Positions 46,046 through 55,861 of a stretch of DNA of 64,000 nucleotides are shown one piece after another. Source of the stretch: Paraburkholderia sp. UYCP14C (lineage in GTDB: Bacteria; Pseudomonadota; Gammaproteobacteria; Burkholderiales; Burkholderiaceae); contig NZ_SELS01000023.1 in the NCBI RefSeq assembly GCF_004197395.1, positions 1-64,000 on the forward strand, written 5' to 3'. The first letter of the stretch is position 1. The number at the start of each line of letters is the position of its first letter. The notes under the pieces are model-generated. The model ran no database searches and had not been told where the DNA came from. It saw only the letters and a list, made by a program, of their open reading frames with translations. The translations under genes were made by a program, and so were the position numbers.

Positions 46046-47406
46046 CAGCGGGCCTCCGCGAGCGTGGCGTCGAAGGTGTCACGCGTGCGCGCGGCCAGCA
46101 GCGCGAGTTCTTCGTCGTCGAGGATGTAAGGCGGCATCAGGTACACGGTGGTACCGATCGGGCGCAGCAATAGCTCGCGCTGCAGCGCGTTTTCGAAGAA
46201 GCGGCGCGAGAATGTTTTGGCTTGCTGAGGATCGTCGATCGCCGTATCAAACGCGAAGATCGTGCCGCGCTGACGCAGATTGCGCACCTGCGGGTGCTCC
46301 GCAAGCGGCGCGAGCGCGGCTTTCAGAGTTGCCGATTTGCGTGCGTTGCTAGCGAGCACGTCGTCGCTCGCGAACAGATCGAGCGTCGCGAGCGCGGCGC
46401 GGCATGCGAGCGGATTGCCGGTGTACGAATGCGAGTGCAGGAAGCCGCGCGCGGTGTCGTCGTGATAGAAGGCCGCGAAGATCTCGTCGCGCGACAGCAC
46501 GATCGACAGCGGCAGATAGCCGCCGCTGATGCCCTTAGACAGACACAGGAAGTCCGGCCACACGCCAGCCTGTTCGGATGCGAAGAACGTGCCGGTGCGG
46601 CCGCAGCCGACCGCGATTTCGTCGGCGATCAGATGCACGCCGTACTGGTCGCACAGCGCGCGCAATCCGGCCACATACGACGCGTCGTGCATCGCCATGC
46701 CGGCGGCGCATTGCACCAGCGGCTCGACGATCAGCGCGGCGATGCGGTTCGCGCGCGCCTCGAACAACGCGCGCACATTGTCGAGCGCGCGGCGCGCGAC
46801 GTCGTCGGCGGTTTCGCCCGCTTGCGCGAGCCGCGCATCGGGCGACGCGACGACGTGCGCGTGACGAATCAGCGGATCGTAGGCGTCCTTGAATAGCGCG
46901 ACGTCGGTCACGCCGAGCGCGCCGATCGTCTCGCCGTGGTAGCTGTTGGCAATGCAGACGAATTCCTGCTTGTCGGCGTAGCCCCGGTTGCGCCAGCTGT
47001 GAAAGCTCATCTTCAGCGCGATCTCGACCGCCGACGCGCCATCCGACGCGAAGAACGCGTGGCCGAGCGTGTTGCCGGTCAACGCGTGCAGACGTTCCGC
47101 GAGTTCGACGGCGGGCTCGTGCGTGCAGCCGGCGAGCATGGCGTGTTCGAGCGTGTCGAGCTGATCTTTCAGCGCCGCGTTGATGCTCGGGTTCGCGTGA
47201 CCGAACAGATTGACCCACCACGAGCTGATTGCGTCGAGATAGCGACGACCGGCCCGATCGTACAGCCACGCGCCTTGACCGCGCGCGACGGGGATCAGCG
47301 GCAGACGTTCGTGGTGCTTCATCTGCGTGCACGGATGCCACACCGCGCGCAGGCTGCGGGCGACCCAATCTTCAGGGGCGACCGGGAGGGCTGCTGATTT
47401 TTCCAA
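46045..47406 (-). CDS. bioA: Adenosylmethionine-8-amino-7-oxononanoate aminotransferase
   Basis: Class III PLP aminotransferase making 7,8-diaminononanoate, 453 aa. '[15 protein letters not shown]' at the N-terminus is typical of BioA. '[11 protein letters not shown]' supplies the PLP Asp and '[14 protein letters not shown]' the Schiff-base Lys. No ATG is available. I choose the TTG at 47406 because GGAG lies seven bases upstream. Another TTG at 47457 would add 17 residues but has no ribosome site. First gene of bioAFDB. Confidence 0.92.
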   Translation of the reverse strand: MEKSAALPVAPEDWVARSLRAVWHPCTQMKHHERLPLIPVARGQGAWLYDRAGRRYLDAISSWWVNLFGHANPSINAALKDQLDTLEHAMLAGCTHEPAVELAERLHALTGNTLGHAFFASDGASAVEIALKMSFHSWRNRGYADKQEFVCIANSYHGETIGALGVTDVALFKDAYDPLIRHAHVVASPDARLAQAGETADDVARRALDNVRALFEARANRIAALIVEPLVQCAAGMAMHDASYVAGLRALCDQYGVHLIADEIAVGCGRTGTFFASEQAGVWPDFLCLSKGISGGYLPLSIVLSRDEIFAAFYHDDTARGFLHSHSYTGNPLACRAALATLDLFASDDVLASNARKSATLKAALAPLAEHPQVRNLRQRGTIFAFDTAIDDPQQAKTFSRRFFENALQRELLLRPIGTTVYLMPPYILDDEELALLAARTRDTFDATLAEAR

Positions 47407-47854
47407 AGAGGTACTCCAGGGTGCTTTTTTGCCACGCACGCGCGAGGGCGTTTTCAAGCCCTTTTCTGGAGGGCTTTCACGCTGTTCCGCAGACCATTGC
47501 CGCCCGCGGCAGACGAGCCTCGGCGAGTGCGCGGGGTCGAGATTAGCGGTTTATTTGCTCGCGCGCATCAACGGCAAAAAGGGCGTTTTTCGCGGTGGCA
47601 TCGAGGTTTGGCGCTGTTCGACGCAACTCGTTTCACTTCGGGATGGAAGCTCGCAAATCGACGTAGATAGCGACGTCAAAGTAATGGGCTCTTACTGGCG
47701 GGAACTTGCGGTGAGGGGGTGCTTTTTGCGGGCGCGTGGCGCGGACGCGCGCCGCGGTGATGGTGCAATGGCGATGCAAAAGCAAAAAAGCCCGCTGAAT
47801 CAGCGGGCCTTCGATACGGCGGAAGCGAACTCGAATCCAAGCGCTATGCGTCCC
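47407..47854. other. Control region of the biotin operon
   Basis: About 450 bases with no supported gene. It contains a terminator for the upstream minus-strand hydrolase (47784-47808) and presumably the bioA promoter, which I could not place with confidence. Confidence 0.4.
47784..47808 (-). terminator. Terminator of the secreted hydrolase gene
   Basis: On the minus strand a 9-bp stem GCCCGCTGA / TCAGCGGGC with one base between the arms is followed by six T, 47 bases after the stop codon. Confidence 0.75.
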
Positions 47855-49162
47855 TCACTCCCGGCTCGCAATCGCGCGCCGGCCATTCTCATCGGCACCA
47901 TCCGCATCCGCCGTCTGCGAGTTCTGGTTGCCCCACACGACCGAGTTATCGACCGCATACAGCCGGCACGGATCGGAGCTCTGCTTCTGGCAATTCGCCA
48001 CCGCTACCTTCATCGGATCGTCGCCACCCTCGGCCCACGACCACGCGCCCGAATCCGACACCGCGAACGCGCGGCTCGGATACTGATGCAGGAAGTTGCG
48101 ATAGCCATTGCGGCCCTCGTTGTCGAGGAACGGCACCGCGTCGACCGCGTCGAGTGAGGCGAAGTCGGTTGCCTTCGGCGCGGCCGGATCGGCGACGTGA
48201 TACTGCACGGCCGTCGGCATACCGGCGCGCGCGAGGAACGCTTCGACGGCCGGCCACCACACGTGCACGCCGTCGCGGTCACCCACCAGCCGATGCGCGT
48301 CGTTCTTGTAGTTGCCGAAGTCGACCATCTTCACGCTCGCGCCGTGTGCGCGGTACGCGGCGTACATGCCCGCGACGAGCGGCGCGTTCCACACCGAATC
48401 GTTATCGCCGTACAGCCACAGCGACGGCACCGCGGTCTTCTCGCCGTACGCACCGAATGCGCGCGTCAGATTGCCTTGCCAGTCTTCGCAGGCGTCCTGG
48501 CGGAGGCCGCCCGAGAAATTGATCAGCGCGCGCACACCGGGCGCCGCTTCCGTGCCGTATGCGATCGTCGCGAGACCGCCATGCGAGGTGCCTGCCACCG
48601 CGATGTGCGCCGCGTCGACATAAGGTTGCTTCGACATGTAATCGATCGTCGCGGCGACGTCTCCGGCCTGGCCGAGGCCATTGCGCTCGACATCGCATCC
48701 GTCCTGCTCGTACACGCCGTCCGAGTGACCGAAGCCCTGGCGGTTCGGCGCGACGACCACGTAGCCGCGGCGCACGAATTCGCGCGCGAACGGCAGCGGA
48801 TCGCTGCGTTCCTGCGTGCGCGGGTCGCCCGGAATCTTGCCGTGGTTGAACACGATCATCGGGAACGGGCCTGCGCCGTCCGGCTTGTAGATCGTGGTTT
48901 CGAGCGTGACGGTGCCGTCGGCGTCGACCGGCACGCGGATGATCTTTTCGTTCAGGTGAGCGGTGGGCAGGTAGACATCGTCGTCGAGCGCGATGCGCGG
49001 CACGCGGGCGCGCGACAGCGGTCCCAGGGTGTCGCTGGTCGGCGTCGCGTTCTGTACCGAAGAGGACGAGTAGGCGAGCGGATCGGCGTGCGCGATCGTG
49101 ACAGCACACGTGGCCGCGGCGCAGATCGCCGCACACTTCGTCAGAACCTTGCTCAACACCAT
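47855..49162 (-). CDS. Exported alpha/beta hydrolase (dienelactone hydrolase-like)
   Basis: 435 aa from the ATG at 49162. A signal peptide of about 27 residues ends in 'TIAHADP'. The mature enzyme has an alpha/beta-hydrolase fold: 'FPMIVFNHGKIPGDP' (oxyanion loop), 'VAGTSHGGLATIAYG' with the nucleophile Ser, 'LWLYGDNDSVWN' for the acid and 'DAHRLVGD' for the His. It is therefore probably a periplasmic or secreted esterase/peptidase. Substrate unknown. AGGTG lies upstream. The C-terminus is Asp/Ala rich. Confidence 0.8.
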   Translation of the reverse strand: MVLSKVLTKCAAICAAATCAVTIAHADPLAYSSSSVQNATPTSDTLGPLSRARVPRIALDDDVYLPTAHLNEKIIRVPVDADGTVTLETTIYKPDGAGPFPMIVFNHGKIPGDPRTQERSDPLPFAREFVRRGYVVVAPNRQGFGHSDGVYEQDGCDVERNGLGQAGDVAATIDYMSKQPYVDAAHIAVAGTSHGGLATIAYGTEAAPGVRALINFSGGLRQDACEDWQGNLTRAFGAYGEKTAVPSLWLYGDNDSVWNAPLVAGMYAAYRAHGASVKMVDFGNYKNDAHRLVGDRDGVHVWWPAVEAFLARAGMPTAVQYHVADPAAPKATDFASLDAVDAVPFLDNEGRNGYRNFLHQYPSRAFAVSDSGAWSWAEGGDDPMKVAVANCQKQSSDPCRLYAVDNSVVWGNQNSQTADADGADENGRRAIASRE

Positions 49163-49784
49163 CGACGCACCTGCTTGAAAGACCTGTCCTGAACTCCGCG
49201 CTGTCCGGTTGCGCAAAACGCTGCTGACATTCAGCTTTCGTTCGCGTTTTCGACACAAACAGACTCACTCGCGTACGTTGTGCGGGAAGCGCACGCACGC
49301 AAATCGAGATCGCACGGGATGAACCCAACGGCCGACGCGACCCCACGCGCCGAGGATGAGCGTCACTCAATGCTGCCGGAGTCCGCGCGGCGCGCTTTCG
49401 ATCAGCGGCCGGCCAGGCTTCCTTTGCATGTTGCGGAGCAGGTATGACCCGCTCTCGCAATGTGACGTCATGAAACTACGGACTCATACTGGCACGACAA
49501 TTTTGTTTTGTGCAATCAAGGAGAACCCGCGACGCAAAAATTGCTGCATGTGCGAACGAGGCTTCAAAGCCTTGCCGGGCAAGGCCCGGAGACATGTGGC
49601 GGGAAGCGGCGAGTAAAGGTCGTGTAAGTGCTGTGGTGCGAGGCCAACGGAAAAAACGCGTGAGCCGGACGCAAAAAAGCCCTTAAAAAAGGGCCTTTTA
49701 TGAATCCTGTTGTGAGGCGGCGAAAGACACGAGAAAGCTTCGTCGTGTAATGCAGCGATTACTTAATCGCTACGGGCTGGTCAT
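49163..49784. other. Intergenic region between secreted hydrolase and ychJ
   Basis: About 620 bases. It contains a terminator-like hairpin (49673-49697) and a smaller hairpin around CCTTGCCGGGCAAGG at about 49573-49587. A short plus-strand frame at 49356-49616 has no recognisable sequence and I do not call it. Confidence 0.4.
49673..49697 (-). terminator. Terminator after ychJ
   Basis: AAAGCCCTT and AAGGGCCTTTT arms separated by AAAA, with T-runs on both strands. It lies about 90 bases beyond the ychJ stop codon and could work in either direction. Confidence 0.6.
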
Positions 49785-50240
49785 CTACTCGTTGACATCG
49801 CCATCGACATATCGCCAGCGGCCATCATCGCCACGGAGGAAGCGGCTCAATTCATGCAACCGGTGCGCACGTCCCCCCACTTTGTAGCGGGCGATGAATT
49901 CGACGCTCGCGTGATCGGCATCGCTTTCAGCGAACGCTTTGATCTGCAGTCCGAGCCAACGGGGTGCGTCGGGCGCGGTGGGATCGGTGTCGAGATCGGC
50001 GGGGCAGGTGCGGGGGTCCCACGTCGCGCGCAGATAGTCGGTTGCACCGAGCACGTACGCGCTATAACGCGAGCGCATCAGTTCGAGCGCGCGCGGCGCC
50101 GCTTCGCCGCCGTCGATGTAGCGGCCGCAGCATTGCGCGAAACGCGGAGCTTTGGCCGCGGTGCCCCCGCGTGCGTCGGGCGTGGCACCGCCGCACGGAC
50201 AGTCCACAGGTCTTTGCTGTGACAACAATGGCTTGTTCAT
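49785..50240 (-). CDS. ychJ: YchJ family protein (UPF0225)
   Basis: 151 aa. The N-terminal Cys-rich part 'DCPCGG', with 'FAQCCGRYIDGG' further on, resembles the SEC-C-like zinc site. The NTF2-like C-terminal part has 'ALELMRSRYSAYVLGATDYL' and 'EFIARYKVGGRAHRLHELSRF'. The function of YchJ is unknown. It starts seven bases after the acyl-CoA dehydrogenase stop. Confidence 0.85.
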   Translation of the reverse strand: MNKPLLSQQRPVDCPCGGATPDARGGTAAKAPRFAQCCGRYIDGGEAAPRALELMRSRYSAYVLGATDYLRATWDPRTCPADLDTDPTAPDAPRWLGLQIKAFAESDADHASVEFIARYKVGGRAHRLHELSRFLRGDDGRWRYVDGDVNE

Positions 50241-50247
50241 GGGAATT

Positions 50248-51378
50248 TCAGTTGAGCGCGCGAGCGATCAGGATCTTCTGGATGTCGCTGGTGCCTTCAT
50301 AGATCTGGCACACGCGCACGTCGCGGTAAATCCGCTCGACCGGGAAGTCGCTCAGATAACCGTAGCCGCCGTGAATCTGCAACGCGGCCGAGCAGATGCG
50401 CTCGGCCGCTTCGGAGGCAAACAGCTTCGCCATCGCGGCTTCGGTCAGACACGGCTGGCCCGCGTCCTTCAGCGACGCCGCGTGCCAGATCAATTGACGT
50501 GCGGCTTCGAGTTGCGTCGCCATGTCGGCGAGACGGAACTGCACCGCCTGATGCGAGAACAGCGGCGCGCCGAAGCTCTCACGTTCTTTCGCGTAAGTCA
50601 GCGCCGCCTCGAACGCGGCGCGCGCCATGCCGACGCTTTGCGCGGCGATACCGATGCGCCCGCCTTCGAGACCCGACAGCGCGATCCGGTAGCCTTCGCC
50701 TTGCGCGCCGATCAGGTTCGCGGCCGGCACGCGGCACTCCTCGAACACGATCTGCGCGGTATCCGACGAATGCTGACCGAGCTTGTCCTCGACACGCGCG
50801 ACCACGTAGCCCGGCGTGCCGGTGGGCACGATGAACGCGCTGATGCCGCGCTTGCCGGCGGCCTTGTCGGTGACGGCCATCACGATCGCGACGTCGCCGT
50901 TCTTGCCGCTCGTGATGAACTGCTTGACGCCATTCAGCACGTACGCATCGCCGTCTCGCGTCGCGGTGGTGCGCAGCGCCGATGCGTCCGACCCCGCTTG
51001 CGGCTCGGTCAGGCAGAACGCGCCGAGCATCTCGCCGCGCGCGAGCGGCGTGAGCCAGTCGCGCTTCTGTGCGTCGTTGCCATAGGTGAGCAGGATGCTG
51101 CACACCGGGCAGTTGTTGACTGAGATCGCGGTCGACGTGCCGCCGTCGCCGGCCGCGATTTCTTCGAGAATCAGCGCGAGCGCGAGCGCATCCATGCCGG
51201 CGCCGCCGTACGTTTCGGGCACCAGCACGCCATAAGCGCCGAGCTCCGCGAGTTGGCGGTGCACGTCGCGCGGAAAGGTGCGCTCGCGATCCCATTGCGC
51301 CGCGTACGGCGTGATCGCTTCGCGCACGAAGGTGCGCAGCGCGTCGCGCACCATCAGGTGATCCTGGTCAAGCACCAT
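50248..51378 (-). CDS. Acyl-CoA dehydrogenase
   Basis: FAD enzyme oxidising an acyl-CoA to the 2-enoyl-CoA, 376 aa from the ATG at 51378. It has 'AFCLTEPQAGSDASAL' (FAD loop), 'YVLNGVKQFITSGKNGD', 'DTAQIVFEECRVPA' and 'QIYEGTSDIQKILIAR' with the catalytic Glu. The family includes short- and medium-chain enzymes, and the chain length cannot be read here. It lies downstream of an SDR and a thiolase on the same strand, so a short beta-oxidation role fits. Confidence 0.88.
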   Translation of the reverse strand: MVLDQDHLMVRDALRTFVREAITPYAAQWDRERTFPRDVHRQLAELGAYGVLVPETYGGAGMDALALALILEEIAAGDGGTSTAISVNNCPVCSILLTYGNDAQKRDWLTPLARGEMLGAFCLTEPQAGSDASALRTTATRDGDAYVLNGVKQFITSGKNGDVAIVMAVTDKAAGKRGISAFIVPTGTPGYVVARVEDKLGQHSSDTAQIVFEECRVPAANLIGAQGEGYRIALSGLEGGRIGIAAQSVGMARAAFEAALTYAKERESFGAPLFSHQAVQFRLADMATQLEAARQLIWHAASLKDAGQPCLTEAAMAKLFASEAAERICSAALQIHGGYGYLSDFPVERIYRDVRVCQIYEGTSDIQKILIARALN

Positions 51379-51445
51379 GAGCGTGTCTCCTGTCGACCGG
51401 CGTCGATGCTTCAGCACGCACGCCGGCCCCATGCAATGTCGTTGG

Positions 51446-52123
51446 CTACCAGTCGAGCTGCGTGCCGTCGTGCTGAAAGAAGCGGCCGTGAAACGCGTCG
51501 CGCGATGCCGCCGCCTGCGCCAGCACCTCGCGCATGCCGGCGACGCTGCGCACCGGATCGAGCGCGGCCTGCGCGCCGCCCATGTCGGTGCGCACCCAGC
51601 CGGGATGCAGCGACACGCAGGTCGCGCGCTGCGCGTCGAGTGACGCGAGCTTCAGCACGTCGTTCAGCGCAGCCTTGCTCGCGCGATACAGCCAGCCGGT
51701 CGTGCCGCTCGCATCGGCGATGCTGCCCATGCGGCTCGAAATCACCGCGAGCACGCCGTCCGCTTCCTCGACGAGCGGCAGCAGGATCGGCAGCAACTGC
51801 ATCGGGCCACGCACGTTGGTGTGCATCACGTGATCGAAGTCCTCGGCGGTGATCGTCTCGATGCCTTCGGTGCGCGGGCCATACACGCCCGACACCAGGA
51901 TCGCCGCATCGAGCCGTTCGCCGTCGAGCTTCCAGCCGAGCGCCGCGATTTCTTCGGGCGCGGTGACGTCGAGCGCGAAGGTTTCGGCGCCGAGTTCGTT
52001 GAGCGCGTCGAGCGCGGCGACGTCGCGCGCGGTGGCGAGCACGCGCCAGCCGCTCTTTCTGTACTGCCGCACGAATTCCTGGCCGATGCCACGCGACGCA
52101 CCGACGATCAACACTGTTTTCAT
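51446..52123 (-). CDS. Short-chain dehydrogenase/reductase
   Basis: 225 aa SDR. 'LIVGASRGIGQEF' binds NAD(P), 'LDVTAPEEIA' follows, and 'ISSRMGSIAD' with 'YRASKAAL' gives the Ser and Tyr-x3-Lys. It resembles the C-factor/SniffeR type of short SDRs. It starts 27 bases after the thiolase stop. The substrate is unknown. Confidence 0.85.
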   Translation of the reverse strand: MKTVLIVGASRGIGQEFVRQYRKSGWRVLATARDVAALDALNELGAETFALDVTAPEEIAALGWKLDGERLDAAILVSGVYGPRTEGIETITAEDFDHVMHTNVRGPMQLLPILLPLVEEADGVLAVISSRMGSIADASGTTGWLYRASKAALNDVLKLASLDAQRATCVSLHPGWVRTDMGGAQAALDPVRSVAGMREVLAQAAASRDAFHGRFFQHDGTQLDW

Positions 52124-52150
52124 CGTATTCCTCGAAGTTTTATCGACGCT

Positions 52151-53359
52151 TCAGATCAGTTCGATACCCATCGCGGTCGCCTCGCCGCCGCCGATACACA
52201 GCGTCGCGACGCCGCGCTTCAGACCGCGCTTTTTCAACGCGCCGATCAGCGTGACGAGAATGCGCGCACCCGAGGCGCCGATCGGATGGCCGAGCGCGCA
52301 CGCACCGCCGTTCACGTTGACCTTGTTGTGCGGCAAATCGTGTTCCTTCATCGCGGCCATCGTGACGACTGCGAACGCTTCGTTGATCTCGTACAGATCG
52401 ACGTCGCCGGCGCGCCAGCCGTTCTTCTCGAACAGCTTGCGGATCGCGCCGACCGGCGCGGTGGTGAACTTCGCGGGCTCCTGTGCGAAGGTCGAATGAC
52501 CGACGACGCGCGCGAGCGGCGTGACGCCGAGCCGTTTCGCGGTCGATTCGCGCATCATCACGAGCGCGGCCGCGCCGTCCGAGATCGACGACGAGTTCGC
52601 CGCCGTCACGGTGCCGGTCTTGCTGAACGCGGGCTTCAGCGTAAGGATCTTGTCGAGGTTGGCCTTGAACGGCTGCTCGTCGCGCGCGATCGTGACGTCG
52701 CCCTTGCGGGCCGCGACGGTGACCGGCGCGATTTCCCAGTCGAACGAACCGTCCTCGTTCGCGCGCTTAGCGCGGTTCAGCGACTCGACCGCGAACGCGT
52801 CCTGCGCCTCGCGCGTGAAGTCGAACGACGCCGCGCATTCCTCGGCGAACGTGCCCATCAGACGGCCCTTGTCGTACGCGTCTTCGAGGCCGTCGTAGAA
52901 CATGTGGTCGAGCACCTGGCCGTGGCCCATGCGCATGCCGTTGCGCGCTTTCGGCAGCAGATACGGCGCGTTCGTCATGCTCTCCATGCCGCCCGCGACG
53001 ATCACGTCGAGCGAGCCCGCGGCCAGCATGTCGTGCGCGAACATCGCCGCGCGCATGCCGGAGCCGCACATCTTGTTGACCGTCGTGCAGCCGGTGGCGA
53101 GCGGCAGACCGGCGCCGAGCGCGGCCTGGCGCGCGGGCGCCTGGCCGAGGCCGGCGGGCAGCACGCAGCCGATCACCGCCTCGTCGATCTGCTCGGGCTT
53201 CAGCCCCGCGCGCTCTACCGCTGCCTTGATCGCGACAGCGCCGAGCTGGGGCGCCGTCAGCGACGCGAAGTCGCCTTGAAAACCGGCCATCGGCGTACGC
53301 GCCGCGCTGACGATCACGATCGGATCGGCGTTGATACCACTGTGGTTTGCGTCACTCAT
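52151..53359 (-). CDS. Acetyl-CoA C-acyltransferase (thiolase)
   Basis: 402 aa thiolase, degrading or forming acetoacetyl-CoA. It has the active-site Cys in 'NKMCGSGMRA', 'GGMESMTNAPYLLPKA', 'INEAFAVVTMAAMKE' with its His partner in 'GACALGHPIGASG', and the second Cys in 'LCIGGGEA'. It has AAGGAG upstream. AtoB/BktB-like degradative thiolases are the closest. It lies upstream of the SDR and acyl-CoA dehydrogenase. Confidence 0.9.
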   Translation of the reverse strand: MSDANHSGINADPIVIVSAARTPMAGFQGDFASLTAPQLGAVAIKAAVERAGLKPEQIDEAVIGCVLPAGLGQAPARQAALGAGLPLATGCTTVNKMCGSGMRAAMFAHDMLAAGSLDVIVAGGMESMTNAPYLLPKARNGMRMGHGQVLDHMFYDGLEDAYDKGRLMGTFAEECAASFDFTREAQDAFAVESLNRAKRANEDGSFDWEIAPVTVAARKGDVTIARDEQPFKANLDKILTLKPAFSKTGTVTAANSSSISDGAAALVMMRESTAKRLGVTPLARVVGHSTFAQEPAKFTTAPVGAIRKLFEKNGWRAGDVDLYEINEAFAVVTMAAMKEHDLPHNKVNVNGGACALGHPIGASGARILVTLIGALKKRGLKRGVATLCIGGGEATAMGIELI

Positions 53360-53428
53360 GTTCGAGCTCCTTGGTCATAGCTTGGGTGGCTACTGCCGCG
53401 CGTTGCCTGCTGCGAACCCTCGTGGGAT

Positions 53429-55249
53429 TCAGCAGGCCACGCGCACATCGGGTACGTCCGCCGGCGCATCGGGCGCCTCGGCGAATCGCTCCGGATAACG
53501 CACGCAAAAGCGCACGCTCTGGTCATACGGGAAAAAGTCGGGCAGCTCGCCCTTCAACAATGAATCCTTGTGCTGCTGCCACAAAGCAGGTTCGAAGAAA
53601 TCCGCGTGATGCCGCATGAACGAGCGCCGCACGCGTGGATCGCCGAGCAGGAACGTGCCGTACGTCTCCGGGAAAATATCGTGCGGGCCGACCGCGTACC
53701 ACGGCTCGTCCGACATTTCGTCTTCCTCGTTGCGCGGCGGCGGCACCGCGCGCACATTGCAGTCGGTCAGGTATTCGATCTCGTCGTAGTCGTAGAACAC
53801 GACGCGGCCATGGCGCGTGACGCCGAAGTTCTTGTACAGCATGTCGCCGGGGAAGATGTTCGCCTGCATCAGCTCCTTCACCGCGTTGCCGTATTCCTTG
53901 ATGCCGTGCTCGACGTCGTCGTCGTTGCCGTTCTGCAGGAACAGATTGAGCGGCACCATGCGTCGCTCGATGTACATATGGCGAATCACGAGGTTCTCGC
54001 CTTCATACTCGAGCAGCGACGGCACTTCCTTCTCGAGTTCGCGCAACAGCGTTTCGTCGAGCCGCGCGAGCGGCAGCGCGACGCTCGAATATTCGAGCGT
54101 GTCGGCCATGCGGCCGAGCCGGTCGTGACGTTTGACGAGCAGATACTTCTGCTGGATCTGCGCGCGTGTGGTTTCCTTCGGCGGCGGAAAATTGTCCCTG
54201 ATCAGCTTGAACACGTACGGAAACGACGGCAACGTGAACACCAGCATCACGAGCCCCTTGATGCCGGGGGCAACGATGAAGCGGTCGCTCGAATGCTTGA
54301 GGTGATGCAGCAGATCGCGATAGAACAGATTCTTGCCCTGTTTCTGCAGACCCACCGACGTATAGATTTCCGCCTTCGGCTTGCCCGGCATCACGGTGCG
54401 CAGAAACTCGACATACGCGGACGGCACTTCCATGTCGACCAGAAAATACGAGTGCGAGAAGCTGAAGATGATCAGCAACTGCTCGCGTTTGAGCAGCACC
54501 GTGTCGAGCGCGAGCACGCCCGGTTTCACGTGCCGCAGCGGCACCGCGAACGGCAGCAGCGCGTCGCCATTGATGATGCGCCCGACGATATACGCGGCCT
54601 TGTTGCGATGAAACAGCGACGACAATACGTGAATCTGGAAATTCGGCGCTTCGTCGAACACGCCGAATGCTTCGTGAATCGACTGCATCACGCAGGCGAC
54701 GTCGCGCGTCAGATCCTCGAACGGCAGATCGAGCTGGAAGTTCGTGACGACCCGCTCGAGCGTCGCGGCAAGTCCATCGGTACCGGGGTAATACGCACGA
54801 TAGGTCGGCTTCGCGGCCGGCTCGTCGTTCTCGATGTATTCGGTCGAGATTGCGGGGCGCACGAAAATGAAATCGTTGTTGAAATAGGAGCGATGCAGGA
54901 TCTTGCAGGAGACCGAATTAAAAAACGTCTCCGCGCATTCGGGCTGACGGTGCGTGGTCAGAAGGCCGATATAGTGCAGCTTGATCTGCTGCCACACATC
55001 GCCGTCGATGTTCTCCGCGTCGTACTCGTCTTCGAGCAGTTGCACGCATTCGTGCACGCGATCGTCGTACGACGTGATGCGCTCGCGCGCGAGTGTTTGC
55101 AGGCCGTGCCAGTCGCCGGCTTCGAACAGCGTCTTCGCATGGATCGCCGCGTCGCGAAAGATCCGATAGTGACGGTCGAACCCTTCGAGCATCGTTTGCG
55201 CGACGTCGAAACCGATTTGCGACGATAACAGCTTGGGGAAGTGATTCAT
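53429..55249 (-). CDS. aceK: Isocitrate dehydrogenase kinase/phosphatase
   Basis: Bifunctional enzyme that switches isocitrate dehydrogenase off and on during growth on acetate, 606 aa from the ATG at 55249. It has '[15 protein letters not shown]' in the regulatory half, '[18 protein letters not shown]' in the ATP-binding region and '[20 protein letters not shown]' in the kinase core. Length fits. Glyoxylate shunt genes aceA and aceB are not adjacent. Confidence 0.93.
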   Translation of the reverse strand: MNHFPKLLSSQIGFDVAQTMLEGFDRHYRIFRDAAIHAKTLFEAGDWHGLQTLARERITSYDDRVHECVQLLEDEYDAENIDGDVWQQIKLHYIGLLTTHRQPECAETFFNSVSCKILHRSYFNNDFIFVRPAISTEYIENDEPAAKPTYRAYYPGTDGLAATLERVVTNFQLDLPFEDLTRDVACVMQSIHEAFGVFDEAPNFQIHVLSSLFHRNKAAYIVGRIINGDALLPFAVPLRHVKPGVLALDTVLLKREQLLIIFSFSHSYFLVDMEVPSAYVEFLRTVMPGKPKAEIYTSVGLQKQGKNLFYRDLLHHLKHSSDRFIVAPGIKGLVMLVFTLPSFPYVFKLIRDNFPPPKETTRAQIQQKYLLVKRHDRLGRMADTLEYSSVALPLARLDETLLRELEKEVPSLLEYEGENLVIRHMYIERRMVPLNLFLQNGNDDDVEHGIKEYGNAVKELMQANIFPGDMLYKNFGVTRHGRVVFYDYDEIEYLTDCNVRAVPPPRNEEDEMSDEPWYAVGPHDIFPETYGTFLLGDPRVRRSFMRHHADFFEPALWQQHKDSLLKGELPDFFPYDQSVRFCVRYPERFAEAPDAPADVPDVRVAC

Positions 55250-55298
55250 CACGCGCGCTCCGCAAACGCCGGTCAGAGTCAGGCAGCTTCAGGCCAAT

Positions 55299-55703
55299 TC
55301 AGGCAGGCTTCGCGTCATGCCTCGCGCCGTCGAGCAGCGCGCGCGCCTGCGCCTCGTATTGCGCGAGATCTTCGAGCGTCGCGTCGAGATCTTCGCGCTG
55401 GCGTTCGAGCACTTCGCGATGACGCGTGACCGTCGCGAGAAACGCATGCAACTGCGGCACGGTGTCGGTCGGCGACTCGTAGACGTCGAGCAGGTCGCGG
55501 ATCTCCGACAGCGTGAAGCCAAGCCGCTTGCCGCGCAGCGTGAGCTTCAGACGCGTGCGGTCGCGGCCCGAATAGACGCGCCGCAAGCCGCTCGAGCCCT
55601 CGCGGCTCGGCGAGAGTAAACCCTGATCTTCGTAGAAACGGATCGCGCGTGGCGTGACGTCGAATTCGCGCGCGAGTTCGGTGATCGTGTATTGCGTATT
55701 CAT
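55299..55703 (-). CDS. MerR-family regulator, LiuR-like
   Basis: 134 aa from the ATG at 55703. It has the N-terminal MerR helix-turn-helix 'TITELAREFDVTPRAIRFYE', a wing with 'SGRDRTRLKLTLRGKRLGF', then a coiled-coil dimer helix (about 70-125). It lacks metal-binding Cys. It is similar to LiuR-type regulators of branched-chain acyl-CoA catabolism as I recall them. It is divergent from an MBL hydrolase with a 22-bp semi-palindrome between them, and aceK follows 49 bases downstream. Confidence 0.85.
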   Translation of the reverse strand: MNTQYTITELAREFDVTPRAIRFYEDQGLLSPSREGSSGLRRVYSGRDRTRLKLTLRGKRLGFTLSEIRDLLDVYESPTDTVPQLHAFLATVTRHREVLERQREDLDATLEDLAQYEAQARALLDGARHDAKPA

Positions 55704-55755
55704 CGGGACATCTCGTGGCCGCTTGGCCGGCACAAAACCGGATTGGACGATAGAA

Positions 55756-55777
55756 TCGACGTTTACGTTATCGTCAA
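55756..55777. promoter_or_regulatory. Candidate MerR operator
   Basis: 22-bp imperfect inverted repeat with outer arms TCGACG and CGTCAA and a central ACGT-rich core (16 of 22 positions symmetric). It sits between the divergent MerR and MBL genes, 53 bases from the MerR start. Confidence 0.5.
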
Positions 55778-55861
55778 CCTGAGCGGAAAGCAACCACAAC
55801 CAGGCCGACCGGCATCGCACACCTCGCCATGCCGGAGGGTCGTCGGAGGAAGACAGTCCCC

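Noticed and set aside
49356-49616. Small plus-strand frame upstream of ychJ
   Set aside because: No ribosome site, no similarity I can recognise, and mixed low-complexity sequence.
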